A stretch of DNA of 64,000 nucleotides. It comes from Pisaster brevispinus (taxonomy: Eukaryota > Echinodermata > Asteroidea > Forcipulatida > Asteriidae). Made by a program: the position numbers and the translations under genes. Location: NCBI GenBank assembly GCA_023634235.1, contig JAMKCF010000020.1, positions 1,736,001 through 1,800,000 on the forward strand, written 5' to 3'. Each line of letters opens with the position of its first letter. Within the stretch, counting starts at the first letter, position 1. Shown piece after piece: positions 34,765-48,355 of this stretch. The notes below the pieces were generated by a model. The model was not told where the DNA came from, ran no database searches, and saw only the letters and a list, made by a program, of their open reading frames with translations.

Positions 34765-35366
34765 GGTTGACAGACGATATTTTCAAGAATGAAATAAATC
34801 GCTGCACTAAAGTATGGTCATCAGGGAACCAAGCTGGTGGCTTAGATTATTGCTGCAGTTGGTGGAGAGGACAGCACAGAAAGATGAATCCTGGCCTACG
34901 ACAACAAGGGGTTCCAAGTCTCTGACTGGAAGCTACTCATGCATCATTCAATAGCAGCGATGTTGCAACTGGAAATGGAACCCCAACAATCTCAACTGAG
35001 GTTGATGATGCAGACACCTCTGATATTACAGTAGCAGTGGAGGCCTAACCACGAACACCACAAATATGCCACAGCCTTTGTTCAGAAATCTGGTAAAGCT
35101 GAGGATGCCACTGCAGCAACAGGTCTTGTTAGTGGTCTTGAAGCAGGTGTTGCATAACTGGCTGCTCAAAATGTGGGCAAAACGCCCATGATGAAGATAC
35201 TAAAGATTACAACCATAAAGCCTATCAACATGACTATGAAGGTCAAGCTAAACAGGAGTCCAAGGAGAACAACATGCCCCCTATCAGCATGCAAGGTAAT
35301 CATGCACTAAGAGAAGAAAATGCCATTGAACAAGATGCTGATTACATAGAGAGTGCAATTATGTAA
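34765..35366 (+). pseudogene. Decayed coding-like segment, family unknown
   Basis: A frame that stays coding-like for about 100 residues with one stop and one single-base shift. It includes FVQKSGKAEDATAATGLVSG near 35070-35130, then HDEDTKDYNHKAYQHDYEG and NAIEQDADYIESAIM, ending at TAA 35364-35366. A separate open frame (TDDIFKNEINRCTKVWSS) lies at 34767-34924. It may be a retrocopy or an unrecognised transposon fragment. I do not recognise a family. Confidence 0.35.
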
Positions 35367-35430
35367 TATCTAAATTCTCTAAAAGATCAAAATGTTGAGT
35401 ATTTAGTATACAAATAATGAATGTTTATGA

Positions 35431-35549
35431 GTGCAATGGTGCGAATATTTTCATGAGTTGAAAGATGGAATGTTCTTTTCAAAGAGGCGGAGCCGAGTTG
35501 AATAGATCATTCCATCTTTCAACGAATGAAAATATTCTCACTATTGCAC
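35431..35549. repeat. Hairpin with about 42-bp arms
   Basis: GTGCAATGGTGCGAATATTT at 35431 is nearly complementary to AAATATTCTCACTATTGCAC ending near 35549. The arms include TTGAAAGATGGAATG/CATTCCATCTTTCAA. Confidence 0.8.
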
Positions 35550-35574
35550 GAATGAAAAAAATATTCATTTTTTG

Positions 35575-35995
35575 TTTTATGCAACATCCAAGTAGATCTT
35601 TGTCATTTTGATTGGAGGATACAACTTTCAAAACAAACAAAGCATACAATATTTAATTGTGACATTATACCAATTTCTTTCGGTTCGGCTTGTTTGGATT
35701 CAACAAAGTGGGTTCTGTACTGCTATTTTGAGACACGCGGACGCCATAATGTAGTATGTGCCTTGCAGTAACTGTACTGCTGCATTATCAAAGACACGCG
35801 CACGCATTGATGTGGTACGCACCGTGCAATAAGCATCGTGCACTAGAACAAATCAGATGGAACGAAAAATTCACGGTGAATGGAACAAAAAATGCACGGT
35901 GAATGACGTAGCGTCCAGTGGTACGTTTATTTGCTATCACAAGACAGACAATCCTCCAATCAAATGGCAAGGATCTGCTTGGGTGTTATATAATA
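35575..35995. mobile_element. About 420-bp MITE with imperfect TIRs
   Basis: CATCCAAGTAGATCTTTGTC...GATTGGAGGAT (from 35586) is the inverse of ATCCTCCAATC...GGATCTGCTTGGGTG (to about 35978). It directly abuts the hairpin at 35431-35549, so both may be one element. Confidence 0.65.
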
Positions 35996-36149
35996 TTGAA
36001 TATTGAGCATTGATCCCATGTATAAATGTCACATGCAGCTACTGTCTGCCACATTCACCCTTTGTGGTGTCAACTTGCACATACAAAATGTGGTTAACCT
36101 GTAAACACCACAGTGCCTAAAATACACAGTACAGTGTGTAACACACAGG

Positions 36150-37267
36150 GACATTGACTACAAAAAGGCACAACCATATCTCTCGGGTAGACAAAGTCGG
36201 GTATCTATTCATAACCTATACTCTGAGCCAGTTGATTTGGAGTATGGGCTACCCCAGGGGTCCATATTAGGTCCCTTGATGTTTGGAATTTATACCCTCC
36301 CACTTGGCAATATCATACGTCATCATAACATAGACTTTCATTTATATGCTGATGATACACAGCTGTATTAATTGTTCCTTTGATCCTAGAATACCTGGTG
36401 CTTGGCAAGTTGCCATTGAGAAACTGCAGCTGTGTATTACTGATGTTCAAAACTGGATGACTTCTAACAAGCTTAAGCTCAATGAAAATAAAACCGAGTT
36501 CATTGTGCTTGGTACTCCCCAAAACCTTAAGAAACTGCCGAAGATATCTTTGCATATGGGTGATACATCAATTGACCCTACTGATTCTGTCCGCAATTTA
36601 GGAATAAAATTTGATTCACATATGACAATGAGCAAGCAAGTTTCTAGCCTCTGCCAATCAATAAATTTTCAATTACGTAACTTAAGGAGAATCAAACGGT
36701 ACCTGGATACGGATACTCTCCATCATGTTGTCAGAGCTTTAGTCCTCTCTCGTATTGACTATGGCAATCTCCTTTTATTTGGTGCCACGTCATATGAATT
36801 GGACAGAGTTCAAAGATTACAAAATAGTGCAGCTCGTTTAATATGTTCCACACCCTTGAGAGAACATATTACCCCATCACTTAGGGAACTTCATTGGCTA
36901 CCAATTAGAGAACGAATCCATTTTAAGATTGCTCTTCTCATTTTTAAATGCTTTAACAAAACTACACCTCATTATATTACCACTTTACTGTCACATCACA
37001 CTCCACCACGATTTCTTCGGTCCACACTTGACATGACTCGCTTGAATGTTCCCCGAGCAAACAAAGTTCTCGGTCAAAAGGCTTTCAGTGTGGCTGGGCC
37101 AATGATTTGGAACAATCTCCCTATTGCCATTAGGGAATCTAATACTTTATCTGCTTTTCGTAAAGTCCTTAAGACTCACCTTTTTCCATGTTAATTTCTT
37201 TCTAGTGCGCTATGATCTTGATGGAATAGCGCCTTATAAATTTTAATTGTTATGTTAATTGTTATGT
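36150..37267 (+). pseudogene. CR1/L2-like LINE, 5'-truncated reverse transcriptase
   Basis: Starts inside the RT: YLSGRQSRVSIHN, GLPQGSILGPLMFGIYTLPL, and the catalytic YADDTQLY near 36345-36368. A frameshift follows at about 36370, then a 282-residue open frame runs to TAA at 37192-37194 (NLGIKFDSHMTMSKQVSSLC, LVLSRIDYGNLL, RLQNSAARLI, LHWLPIRERIHFKIALLIFK, AFSVAGPMIWNNLP, LKTHLF). Known: this C-terminal order marks CR1/L2 clade LINEs. The 3' UTR contains AATAGCGCCTTATAAATTTT and a degenerate TTAATTGTTATG tail. The long intact frame suggests a fairly recent insertion. Confidence 0.88.
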
Positions 37268-37910
37268 AACCAAGATTATTGTGATGATGACATCAGGTAA
37301 ATTGGGTCAATAAGGAAACTATTAGAATGTAAACTTCCAACAGCCTTTGATCAAAAATTGACTTTGTAAAGAACAAAATAATATTTAAAAACAATGTTTG
37401 ACCAAAATAACAAAGTTAATTAACAAATATATGTAGAACAACGGATGATCACAATTTTTTTTTTTTTTTAGCACAATGCTGTATTATTTATTGAATAATC
37501 AGATTATGTTTGGATTTGATTACATATACTTAATGACAAATCTTTTGATCTACTGTGACCTTTCATGCCAAAAACCAGGCACTTCCTGTCAAAATTCAAA
37601 ACTGAGTCTATTTGTTCAACAGAATACATGAAAGTATAAAATATTTTAAAACTAATTAAGTCCTATAGTTTGAGGTTTCTCAACATTTATAGAATGTTGA
37701 AGACATCGCATCTCATGGATGATGTTTCTGTTGTATTTGCATAGCCTTTGTCCTTTTTCCAAGAAAGCCTGATTTTGCCATGGGGTGTCTCAAATTATTA
37801 TGCCATGGAAGCACAATTCTTTGAAATCAGCTTAGAGATGGGTTTTATAGATATGTAATCTACTTAACCATTCAATGCGTGAAAAGCCTAATTTATACGC
37901 AAATGCCGAA

Positions 37911-38530
37911 AGGGCCAATAGTTCCTACCACACCATCTAAGGTATATGAAAAAATATTTTCTGTGCATTTCCCAACAATTTTTACATCTAAGTGACTTCT
38001 TTACATGCCCAACTATTGTCTAGAACTAATCGAGTACTTTAGTTAACCAGTAATTGATTTTTTCCCCTAATTAGATAAGCTCTAATTACTCTAAGCAATG
38101 CCCCCACTTTACCCTGTCCAGCAAAAGGGCCAATACTTCCTACCACACCATCCAATTACATATATTTTTCACAAAATGTGTGCATTTCCCAACAACTTTT
38201 GTATCTAAGTGACTTGTTTACTCGCCCAGCTAATGTCTAGGATTAGTTGAATCCTTTAGCTACCCAGTAATTGATATATTTCTCTAATTATCTAAGCTCT
38301 AATTACTCTAAGCAATGCCCCCTATTTTACCCCGTCAAGCGAAAGGGCCAATACTTCCTACCACACCATCCAATTACATATATTTTTCACAAAAAGTGTG
38401 CATTTCCCAATAATTTTTACATCTAAGTGACTTGTTTACACGCCCAGCTAATGTCTAGGATTAGTTTAATCCTTTAGCTACCCAGTAATTGATATATTAT
38501 CTAAGCAATTCCACGACTTTACCCCCACGA
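37911..38530. repeat. Satellite of about 217 bp, nearly three copies
   Basis: AAGGGCCAATA starts at 37911, 38125 and 38343, each followed by TTCCTACCACACCATC, CATTTCCCAA, CATCTAAGTGACTT and AATTACTCTAAGCAATGCCC (the last copy is shortened). Confidence 0.88.
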
Positions 38531-38929
38531 GCCAATAACTATAACCAACCATCCAGTATATATTTTGAAAAATTCCTGTAAAAAAACATATTTACTCTGG
38601 GGTCTGCCCCCCCCCCCTCCACTTAGATATGTGCAATGGTCCATTCTAGAATAACACTGAATTTGACTCCCCCAGGTCATTAAACTTTAGGCTTAATTAG
38701 TCATTGTTCGTTATGATCAATTGGACCTTTCCCTCATTTAAGGGTTTTAATTCAATATTACGTGTTTCATAGTTATGTTTTTTAGGTAAATAAGTAAATA
38801 TATTTCTGAGTATTTTGTTTAATGCACAAATTGAGTATCAGAGGCTGACGTGGAATTTACTCTTTTGACTCTTACCAGATTCATTCATTCATGTTTTTTA
38901 TGATGAAAGTTCCTACTAAATGATTACTT

Positions 38930-39260
38930 GTGATGATGTTTTGATTAAAACAAAATCTTCCTAAAATCAATGAGGTACCATCACTTAATGATATGTTTTT
39001 TTAACACTAGATGATTGGATCTTAAATAAATGTACTCTTCCCCAAAACCAATGATATAAAATGGCTTTAGGATTTGTTTCTTGAGAACTAGATAATTTGA
39101 ATGAATGTACTCTTCCAAAGCCCAATGGTGTACACTTCCTTTATAATGCGTTTCTTTGAATGAATGTACTCTTCCAATAACCTATGGTGTACCATCCCTT
39201 CCTGATATGTTTCTTGAAAATCGGATGATTTGACTCTTCCAAAGAACAATAGTCCCATCT
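38930..39260. repeat. Degenerate tandem repeat, about 60-80 bp unit
   Basis: Recurring GAATGTACTCTTCCAAA, CAATGGTGTACCATC and GATATGTTTCTTGA modules, four to five imperfect copies. Confidence 0.6.
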
Positions 39261-41426
39261 CTTTAAGATATCTTTAAAAAAAACTGGGGAGTGGAATAAT
39301 GTAGTTTTCCCTCAAAGAAACACGTATAATACTGAAGTCTAAGTAAGTAGTATGTATATTAAAAAGACTAACGATTTGAGGATGTAAAGTAGTTCAATGC
39401 TGAACTATTGAGTTACACTTGGAAAGTATTGAATAAGTGTGGTATACACCTTTAGAGTAAGAATTGTTAATGGAGCTCTTGTTCTAAAAAGAGTCTTCAG
39501 ACCCTGAGTGGTTTCCAACTTGAGCTCTTAAAAAAGATGTTTCTGGTGTTTATGAAGATCTGTGAACTAGCACGCTATCGATTTGTTTAAAGTAAAATGT
39601 AAATCTATAAATGCATCATCACGCAACCATTTTCTTTATCTTTACTTCAAACCAGAATAATCCTAACAAGGCAAACAAGACTTTATGAAATCAGCATTAG
39701 AACTGCCATTGCCACGGTGGGCGTCGGGGACCCGACTGTTTCAGCAAAGTCAATAATGTCAAGATGTCTGTATAAACATTCTCAGGTTGGTCTTAATTCT
39801 AAACAAAATTTAATTTTGTTTTACACTTTTGTTAAAGGTTCCCAGCTTTGTATCTTTACAGAATTTATGGAAGTAGCATGAAAATAATGATGTGCCAAGA
39901 TGATCGAAATAATAAATAAGTATTGCAAACAGTTGTTTTCCCTTCGTATAGTTATGTTCTGTTGATAAGTAGAAAGCAAAACCTTGCTTGCTACTTTTAT
40001 TTTTTGTCGTTTTTCCTTATTGTTTTATTTTCTTTATAATGTTTTGATTTATACTTGTTTTATTATTACTTATTCAACTTTTTGGGGCTTAATAGTTTGC
40101 GTTATTTGTTATTGTTGTTTGTTTTAAAGAGTTGTTGTTTGACCGGTTCTGATTGAGTTGCTATGTTCATTCTCGGTGTTGTAGGGGGTCATGGGGGGTG
40201 ATGCCCTTTGAAATTTAACAACAAATTTTAAATGAAATTTCGATGAGCACAGTGCAAACAAAAGGTTTTAGTCGAAATTTAAAGACCTATAAATATTTTG
40301 ATTGTTCACAGAGTACAGAATATAATGCATTGCACAACATCTTGGAATAGAGATTTAACTGTACGTTATCGATGACTTGAATCCACAACTAAATCAGCCA
40401 TTTTTTGTCTCATCCTTTTTTTCTTCTTACTAATCAAACAAGGACCATGACGAGTCTGGAAGTAAACATTATCTGCAACCCTCTCATGATAATTAGAATT
40501 AGAACTGTCATTGTTACTGTGAATAATGGGACCAGACGACGTTGCCAGCAGAGTCTAGCGGATGAGATGGAAATTCAAACAGTATGATATACTTTGTATG
40601 GTTTTGTTAATAATCTAATTAAATGAAACTTGGAAAGCATCAATTAGGGAAATGGGTTTCTATTATAGTTTCGTGCTCGAAAATACATATACGTCAATAG
40701 CCTTGCCCCTATATGTGTAGCGTATTTAGAGCGATCTTCGTCCACATGCGTAGGGAACTAGACTTGGCGTTCCAGTGGCTATTGTAAACAACGTGCCTGC
40801 ATCCTGTCTGTTAATTTTCGTACAGAATGCATGGTATTCAGAGCTGAAGAAGTGTCTAACCTTTAGGAGGACAGAACTAATGTAACTTGCTTCAAACCAG
40901 ATGTTTATATCTCAGTTTGAGGCTGGGAAGGTCCATGAAAGAGAGCAATTGGAGTACATCAGGTACGTGAATTAAATTAATTTTGTAGACAAGTGCGCGC
41001 GCTCATATATTAATAACAACATTAAAGGGCGCCGTCTGCATATGAATTTGTTGTGTTCACTTAAGCTCGTTTCCCCTGCTTCACGCGTTTTCTGATAACA
41101 AACGATGCGAAAAACCAGGTTTTCCCCTCTTTTTTGCCCATAACTTTTTAACCTCGCGGGTGATTGTACGGGGTCGAACGGTTTTAAAAAGTATATTTCA
41201 TGGTCAAGCTAATGGTGGTATTTTTTAAATATTGTTATCTAAAAAACCACCGTACTTTTGCGATTGAAATACTTAACTTGTGCCGGTTTTCCTGTGGCAG
41301 CGCGCAGTTTTCACTCCATCAGAATTACTCATTTGAGTGCCGATTCTTATTGGAGTGTCGGATTCCACCGGGTCGAACAGAATCGAATAGTTGAGACCAT
41401 TACCTTTACTGTGATGTAAGAAAGGT
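39261..41426. other. No supported gene; short exon-like segment near 40900-40970
   Basis: A 21-codon frame from an ATG near 40900 (FEAGKVHEREQLEYI) ends at a good donor (CAG/GTACGT, about 40971). No partner exon is certain. A patch at 40440-40590 resembles 39680-39760. The rest is AT-rich. Confidence 0.3.
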
Positions 41427-41991
41427 TTGGATTGGTTGAAAAAAACCACCGTACTTTTCAAGGTGAAAAAAGGACCAATGACAATTATCGATCTATATTT
41501 TGTTGTTTGGACGGAGTTCCCATCGGTCACCGTTAGTTTACACGTGTTCGGATTGCACACACGACCTTTCATCTTCCGAGTTCAAGAACAGATTTTCTGT
41601 GTTGACATCACAGGTAAGTCTTTGAAAAACTGACCATATCTTATATGATAATCAATGAAAATGTTTTGAAATTTGTACGGGGAAATTCAATCTTGAAGTA
41701 GTGTAAATTTGAACCTAAAAAACATGAAATTTGGGATGCAAGGGCCACTGGCTACTTCCATGACGCTACGTGACCATTGGGCCGTACCATTTTTGTCAAA
41801 GGAGGATCTTGCGTGGATTCCATTGTTATTACCAAACATTTGAAATACCCAAACCATTTTTAGGTTAGAAAAAGTTAACGTTATCCTTTCCTTTTTAATT
41901 TGTTCTTTCAGGTTATGAATTCGAGAGAAGAAGAGTGGACTACGGTTCCTTATACATAGCTGATCAGCCGATTTGCTTTCTTGAACTTTGA
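41427..41991 (+). CDS. Possible two-exon small ORF or lncRNA, unknown product
   Basis: An open frame reaches a strong donor at 41613 (ACATCACAG/GTAAGT). A strong acceptor (TTTGTTCTTTCAG, ending 41911) resumes in the same phase and adds about 26 residues (GYEFERRRVDYGSLYIADQP) to a TGA at 41989-41991. AATAAA occurs near 42340. The 88-residue product matches no family I know, and its start is unclear. The matched phase and strong sites are the only support, so it could be a non-coding transcript or chance. Confidence 0.25.
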
Positions 41992-42349
41992 AGTTCTTTA
42001 GTGCCAAAGAAAACTTCAAAACACTACACATGGATGGACAAATAGTTGTTGGCAATTCAGTTTTTTGTTTGGACTTTGTTGCTTATATTGGGCGATATGT
42101 TTTCGTTTCAAACAGTTGTTTGTAAAACTACATCAGTGATTATTATTATTTTTCTCATACTACTGGGTTTTTCTTACTATTGTTTTAGTGATGAAATAAG
42201 TGCAACCAAACTATGCTTCTTTGTTTAATTTCATCTCATGTACATGTGAAACATAATGTGATGTTTTTTATTTAGATTTAGAGTTTACGTTTTTGTTAAG
42301 TGTTGTAGAAAAAAAAACTGTTAGTTGAGAGGAGATAAAATAAATAACT

Positions 42350-45300
42350 TGATTCAGAAACCAACTTCCCATTGATTCGAATGTTTCTGTTTTTTTCAAG
42401 TATTTGTGTATACTGTACATGATGAGCATGGGGGAAGATCTAAGCCAGTAAAGTAGTTACGAATAAACATCCATCTGTGATTACGTAACATTTAAGTTTT
42501 ACCTTTTCTGTGAATGGAACATTCAACCTGGTCTTGTTATGGTCGAACGCACAGCTACACAGGGTTTGGGTTAATCCGATTTACCGATCCCAGTGCACTG
42601 CCTCCCAGTAAACGCACAATAATTAACGCTTAGTCTTAAGTGAACAAAACAGGGGTCAACAAATTCATATGCATTATTTCTCTCGTATACAGTAGGTCTA
42701 CAATGTATTTCAAAACCATGGCTTGGGTTCCAACTTCAGCTTCTCCCACCTGTTTGAAAACTAGTACGGAATGGGAACATTCTAAAACTTACCGAGGAAG
42801 CCGAGCTTTTGAAAATGGCCCAGAATGTGTAACTCTTAAGATGTAGTGCAAACCTTGGCAGCGCTACAACCCCATGTCCGATGCTGGTCTTGTTTAGAAT
42901 AAAAAAAAGTTTTGTCCTTGGGACAGTTTCCTCGCTTAAGAACAGCGAGTAACTTTCTCAGTTTGGTGGTGGTCTGTGACGTTAACGAATGTTTTCAGCG
43001 GTGAAGACCTAAATTATGGGGGGATGTGACATTTGATGTATTGAACCATTTATTTGGGAAAGTTTTCGATCTTTGGGAAGGGGTGGGACAAGTGATCTTG
43101 TACTGCCGCCCACCCCCTCCCCTGCATCTCGTAACGCCGCAGGTGGTGGTTCACATTTTTCACAAGTTTGAATCTAACCTCAAAAAAGTCATGATTATTG
43201 AAACAAAACATCAAACAAACATTGTTGTATCTTATAATGCTTATGTTGGCATCAGCTCGTGGACAGGCCTATTTGCTGTACATATTTATACAATTTTTAA
43301 CCTGGTAAAAAGTAAAATTTCCAAACTTACTTCAGAAACCAAGAATAATTAATTACCATACTGAGTATGAAAAACTCTTGTTTGTTTTTAAAGCTGTCTG
43401 TTATGGGAGATTTATTTTTATTTTTTTTATTTTTTTATGGGGGGGGGGTTCCCCAGTGTTGCTCATGTTTCGTTGATTTTATTTTTAAGCAAAAGTATTA
43501 TTACTGTAGTTTAAAACGTAGACAATGCCCCGGTGCCAGGGGTCGGAGGTAGGGGAGGATATGCGGTGAGTCGGTTGTCATACCAGAAGGGTTCTATATG
43601 GAAGCCGGTAAGGGGCCTCTATTCGTGGTTTACGCGTTTCGACCGTAAACCCCGGTAGGGGAATAACCCCAAATCGCGGCTCCTGAATGCCTGACTATCA
43701 CCGAGTAACTTTTTAGTTTTTTTAAGTTGTATATTTTATTTAAACAACATCATCGACGAAAACAGAGCCACACTCGCATATTAATTAAATGACGGGGAAA
43801 GTATAATGATAACAATTGAAAAAAAAATGTCATCGTCGCGGCAAGTTTAAAATAAATGTGATTGTGGTATCCATTGGAAAATAAAAACCTAGACGCGCTC
43901 CACGTCAAGCAATATATCCAACAAGTCGAGGCTGAGAGGGAACAATCTGCCCTTGAGAGTGGCTTACAATGAGTCCGGGCAGAGAGACCCCCCACCCCCA
44001 CTCCCCAGCAATGTGATTATTATCTCACTGGTAACTTTTGTAATGATAAAAGACCGTTACAAGACGACTGTGAACAAACTACTTGACGAACGGTCAAACC
44101 TCTAAATAAAAATAAATAACTACTGGTAAACACTTACACGGATTCGTTTGAGTGCACGCATTTTTACTATCGCACTGTTCATCAGATTGAAATGCTGCCC
44201 CATACAAAATTCAACAAAACCTACTCATAAGGGCAGGAACTACCATCCTAGACTGTAGCCGGCAAAATTGTTGATAACGTAACAGATATTCTGTTGTCGC
44301 TGCTAGATACCATATTAAAATTGTGACCGTTAAATTGGCATAGCGCCCTCATACGACTCTGTTTACTTCACACTTGCCATTGTTCTTTTCAGTGCGCCCT
44401 GTTTATAAAAATTACGGTTTTCCGCATGGACCAAAATATGTGATTTTAAATTTAATGTTTAGTACAACTCATGATGCATGCCCATACCGTACAACAATTT
44501 GCCGTTTGAAGTCCACAGTACCAACATTTAAAAAATAATTTATTAAAAAGTGAATTTTTGAATGGCTTTTCTTTGTTTCCAACATGAAACTTTAAAGTTG
44601 ATGAAAAGTTATTTTGCTATCTCGCACCAGGCACGGACGGTTATCGAACTTGGCCGAATAAAATAGACAGTTAACAAATGATAGACAATGCGGAACAGAC
44701 TGCACGTAATAAGGGGGACATTGTCTCGGGGGACATATTTCCATAGGACACCGGCTTTTTGCTCTTCCTCTCCCCCGTATTGAATGGTGGAGGTTTCAGG
44801 GGAATCCAGGTGGGTACACCATACTTTATGCGCCAAACTGATCATGATCTGTATGTAGGCTCTCAAAATCTTTTGAATAATAACGTTTCGGGGGTCATGC
44901 TACTAACAGATCATGTAATTATGACAAGTTACCACAGCCTGGTGGTTCCGTGCTTCAATTTTTTGAGGAGACTTGATACATTTAGGCTTTAAAGTTGGCC
45001 ATATTTGGCTTGGAAAAGGGACAAGTGCTTCACGAAAACTGGCAGCGAGTCGGTTTGTAAAAAACCAATTCGGTGGTGTGTTTCTTCTCGGGTAATTAGC
45101 AAACAACGTGCCAAAATTTGTAAAGAAATCTGAAGTTTATTTGTCCAAAAAATATGTTTGATTAGTTTTCAAGAGGCTGAGAGACTTTAAATATTTTGTT
45201 TTAGTATTTTCCAATATTTGTTTGCATTTAGCATTTGTTGCTATGGGAGTTTAATATTAAATAAGGTGCACCAGGTGAATCCAGGTAAACCCAGCTACCG

Positions 45301-46564
45301 CCCTCTTCCGGCGCGGTAAGACCACGGGTAGATACTCGCTCGTCCCCAGCGCCTTGCCTTAACACCAAAGGCGGTGGGATGGGCAAACGTATCAAGCACG
45401 CTCATTGGTTAATGCTCAGTCCCATCATGCATCACAGTCACACTGCAAGCACTGCACGCATGACGTACTTCTTGAACAAGAATCTGTGCAAGCTGATTAG
45501 CCCATCCCAGCGGTCCTGGATAGGCCGCTGGTTAGATAGTGGACCAGTCTACTATCGGATGTGGTACCCCGCCCCCTCATTTGCCTAGCTTGTATACACA
45601 AACGTGTACGCCACCCACGTAACACATGACTCCCTGCATGCACACCGCAACCACACTTTTGTTATGAGTTTTGACGTTCAGTGAAAAGGCTGACATGCAC
45701 AGAGACACTGACAGTGACACAACAAATGGTAATATAACATGTACATGTATTTTAATTTTAACGTAATTTTCTGTCGATTGCCTCTCCTTGTGTTTAGCTT
45801 TTTGGAGTTTATTTACAGGATTTGGCCCTCTCCTCAGTCTCTCTCAGCTAGTTCAGTCTCAATCTCATTTCATTTCCACTCGGCACTTTCTGACACTCGG
45901 CGTTCTCCCTTACCATATGCTAAACCTTATCACTAGCACTGGGGACACTGCTCGATCCGCTGGCCAACTCCTGGGATCAGTCCAACTTCACTCTAAGAAT
46001 AGTCCTAAATCCGTCTGGCTCAGTGTTAAAAAGCAGATAAAGAATGGACTAAAGTAAAGCTGTGAAAAAGCTGACAGACTAGTGAAATGACAAGGTAACT
46101 TTAACTTGTCATGCCTGTCATGCCTGGACTTCTGCTGGCGAGTCACACTTCCAGCTGTATTCATGGTTACTTGTTAAGCTAGGCCGTATTAGGATTCATG
46201 GTAATTTAAATTCATGGTGCCTTCCCTATGGGAAGGTCGCCAGTGTAAGCCAACTAGTCTCATGTATCCACTTACACAGTACTGGCCACTTACAATGTGT
46301 ACATGTACTGTTGCTAGTTTAAACTGCCGACCCGTCCATTCTGTAGGGAATGCATCCCAGATCGCCGACAGCTTGGGTTAACAGCAAATATGGCCAGATT
46401 TGTAGCCAAGGATTCACCTCAAGTGGCCACACCTCAACTTCAAGTTGGAAGTCAACAAAGTCTGTATTTGGCTCTCAAATCTGTCTTTATTAGGGCCTGT
46501 TACAACATTTTGTTACCAACATATTCATGAGGCTTCTTGTGTAAAATAGTCACTACATGCACTA
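42350..46564. other. No supported gene; GC-richer patches at 43510-43700 and 45290-45600
   Basis: The first patch contains many CGG/GGGG motifs without a domain. The second looks CpG-richer and could be a promoter or unique sequence. A frame at 45788-46057 (89 codons, preceded by a TTTACAG) has no recognised homology. I assign no product. Confidence 0.35.
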
Positions 46565-48355
46565 GGCCTGAGCGACTAGTAAAATTTACTAACCAATTAG
46601 TCGCGCTTCAAATAGTCGCAACTTTGACACTAGTTGCGCCTATTTTTTATTTCCCTAGATATGCATTGAGGTACATATTTTTTCGCCGCAGAAGCAAGAT
46701 GGTAAAATTCACGTTTAAATATGAAGCAAATCTTTTGATCCAACAATCATAACAGACCATGGTAAATGCTTTAATTTCTATCAAATTTATAACAAAATTA
46801 AAAAAAAATAAAAAAAATTTGGCACCAACCTTACATGTATGCCTTACGACGCTAACATTAACAAACCATGGAGCTAAAGAAAATACAGTCAAGAACATGG
46901 TGTGTGATAGCGAGTGGAGCATGCCAAGCATTGTTCATTCATTTTACCAGGATTATATTCAATAGGTAATTTTGACCATTGCGCTAAATTTATCAGATTT
47001 TTTGAAGATTCAAAACTTGTCTAATAAATAATATTTTTTAAAAATAAACATCAACTAAATTAAACAACCTGAAATTCTTCAAATGTTTGACCTCTACTGC
47101 GACTGTTACATGTAATTGTAAGGCTATATTTTATAAGTACAATGTCTGGGTGACTACGATTGCTCAAAAGATCTCCCTGCAAACAATTAGCTGTCCCGTT
47201 TGACCAGCACACAACAACTCACTCCTAGATATATGTACTTTGTGATAGGCCTACTGCTTGTGTTGCAAGACAAAAATGCCCCTCCAGCTTGCATTACCCG
47301 ACCTGCGAACCAAAAACCCAAACAACTATCAATCAATGGTAGACCCAAGAGTTGTCAGGGGTTGTATGTTGTGCTTAATCAAAAAGGAAAGACTATTTAC
47401 AATGTACATGTAATGGTATTTTTTAAATTAAAGATGTGGGTGGAAAAAACCGTTCATCATTGGACTACAGTTTTCGAAGATAATAATAACTTGATAATAA
47501 TTTCAAACAATTTCCAGCTTTGACTTTTATTTCTTTATTTCAATTCACAGCAAAGTTAGCACTGTATTTGTGATGATCATTGATTAAATGATGAATTATT
47601 GTATACTGGTATAGTTCATAAATTCTAATGCAAAGTGATCACACGACGTATATGACGGATGGTAAACTACCGGCAACCCTTTTGTAAACTCGAAAAAACA
47701 TTGCGCACCCCCCCCCCCCCCATAGCGCTGAAGTTAGACCTTGCATGTTATACAGTTTTAAAAGTCATGTACAGTAATGTACAGTAAATACCTCTGTTGC
47801 TGGCTGCAGCCTTTTTAGTAGCTCGTGAAAGACCACAACTGCCCCCCCCCCCCACCCCAATGAGCATCCGGACCAAGCACACCACACAATGACACAACGT
47901 ACTAACAAACATGGACGAGCCTGCATGTAGTGCACTGTATATGGGAGGTCTCTCAGTGTACCGCAAAATGTGTGTGTACATTTACGAATTCCAGATGTGT
48001 AACTATGATTCTGCGTTACCAGAAGTACAGATGCCCTTTAACCATGGAGCAATGGTTCAACTGTGTTGTCTCAAAAGGGGTTTGTGTTGTGTTGCGTTGC
48101 ATCTTGAAGGATTGTGTTGCTGTTGCGTTGCCTTGCGTTGTGTTGTGTCACTGATTGTGTTTTACACACATGTATAAGTACAATGATTAGGCCCCCTATG
48201 GCGTCATGAATAGTCTTGAGCAACACATTTATTTCCTGAAGCAAATAGTTGCGACTATTTTTATAGTGGTTGTAGCGGCGTGGTTAACCGGGTAGTTGAA
48301 GAAATGGCAGTCGCAACTCGACATCGCAATCAATAGTCGTGACTTGTCGCCCAGG
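46565..48355. mobile_element. Possible hAT-like element with AGTCGC motifs
   Basis: Left end CCTGAGCGACTAGTAAAA and right end GACTTGTCGCCCAGG are imperfect inverted repeats. AGTCGC(G/A)ACT motifs recur near both ends (46600-46640, 48245-48350). No transposase is seen. Boundaries are tentative. Confidence 0.35.

Noticed and set aside
45788..46057. 89-codon frame after a TTTACAG acceptor-like site
   Set aside because: No homology recognised and no second exon or matching donor. Kept only as a remark.
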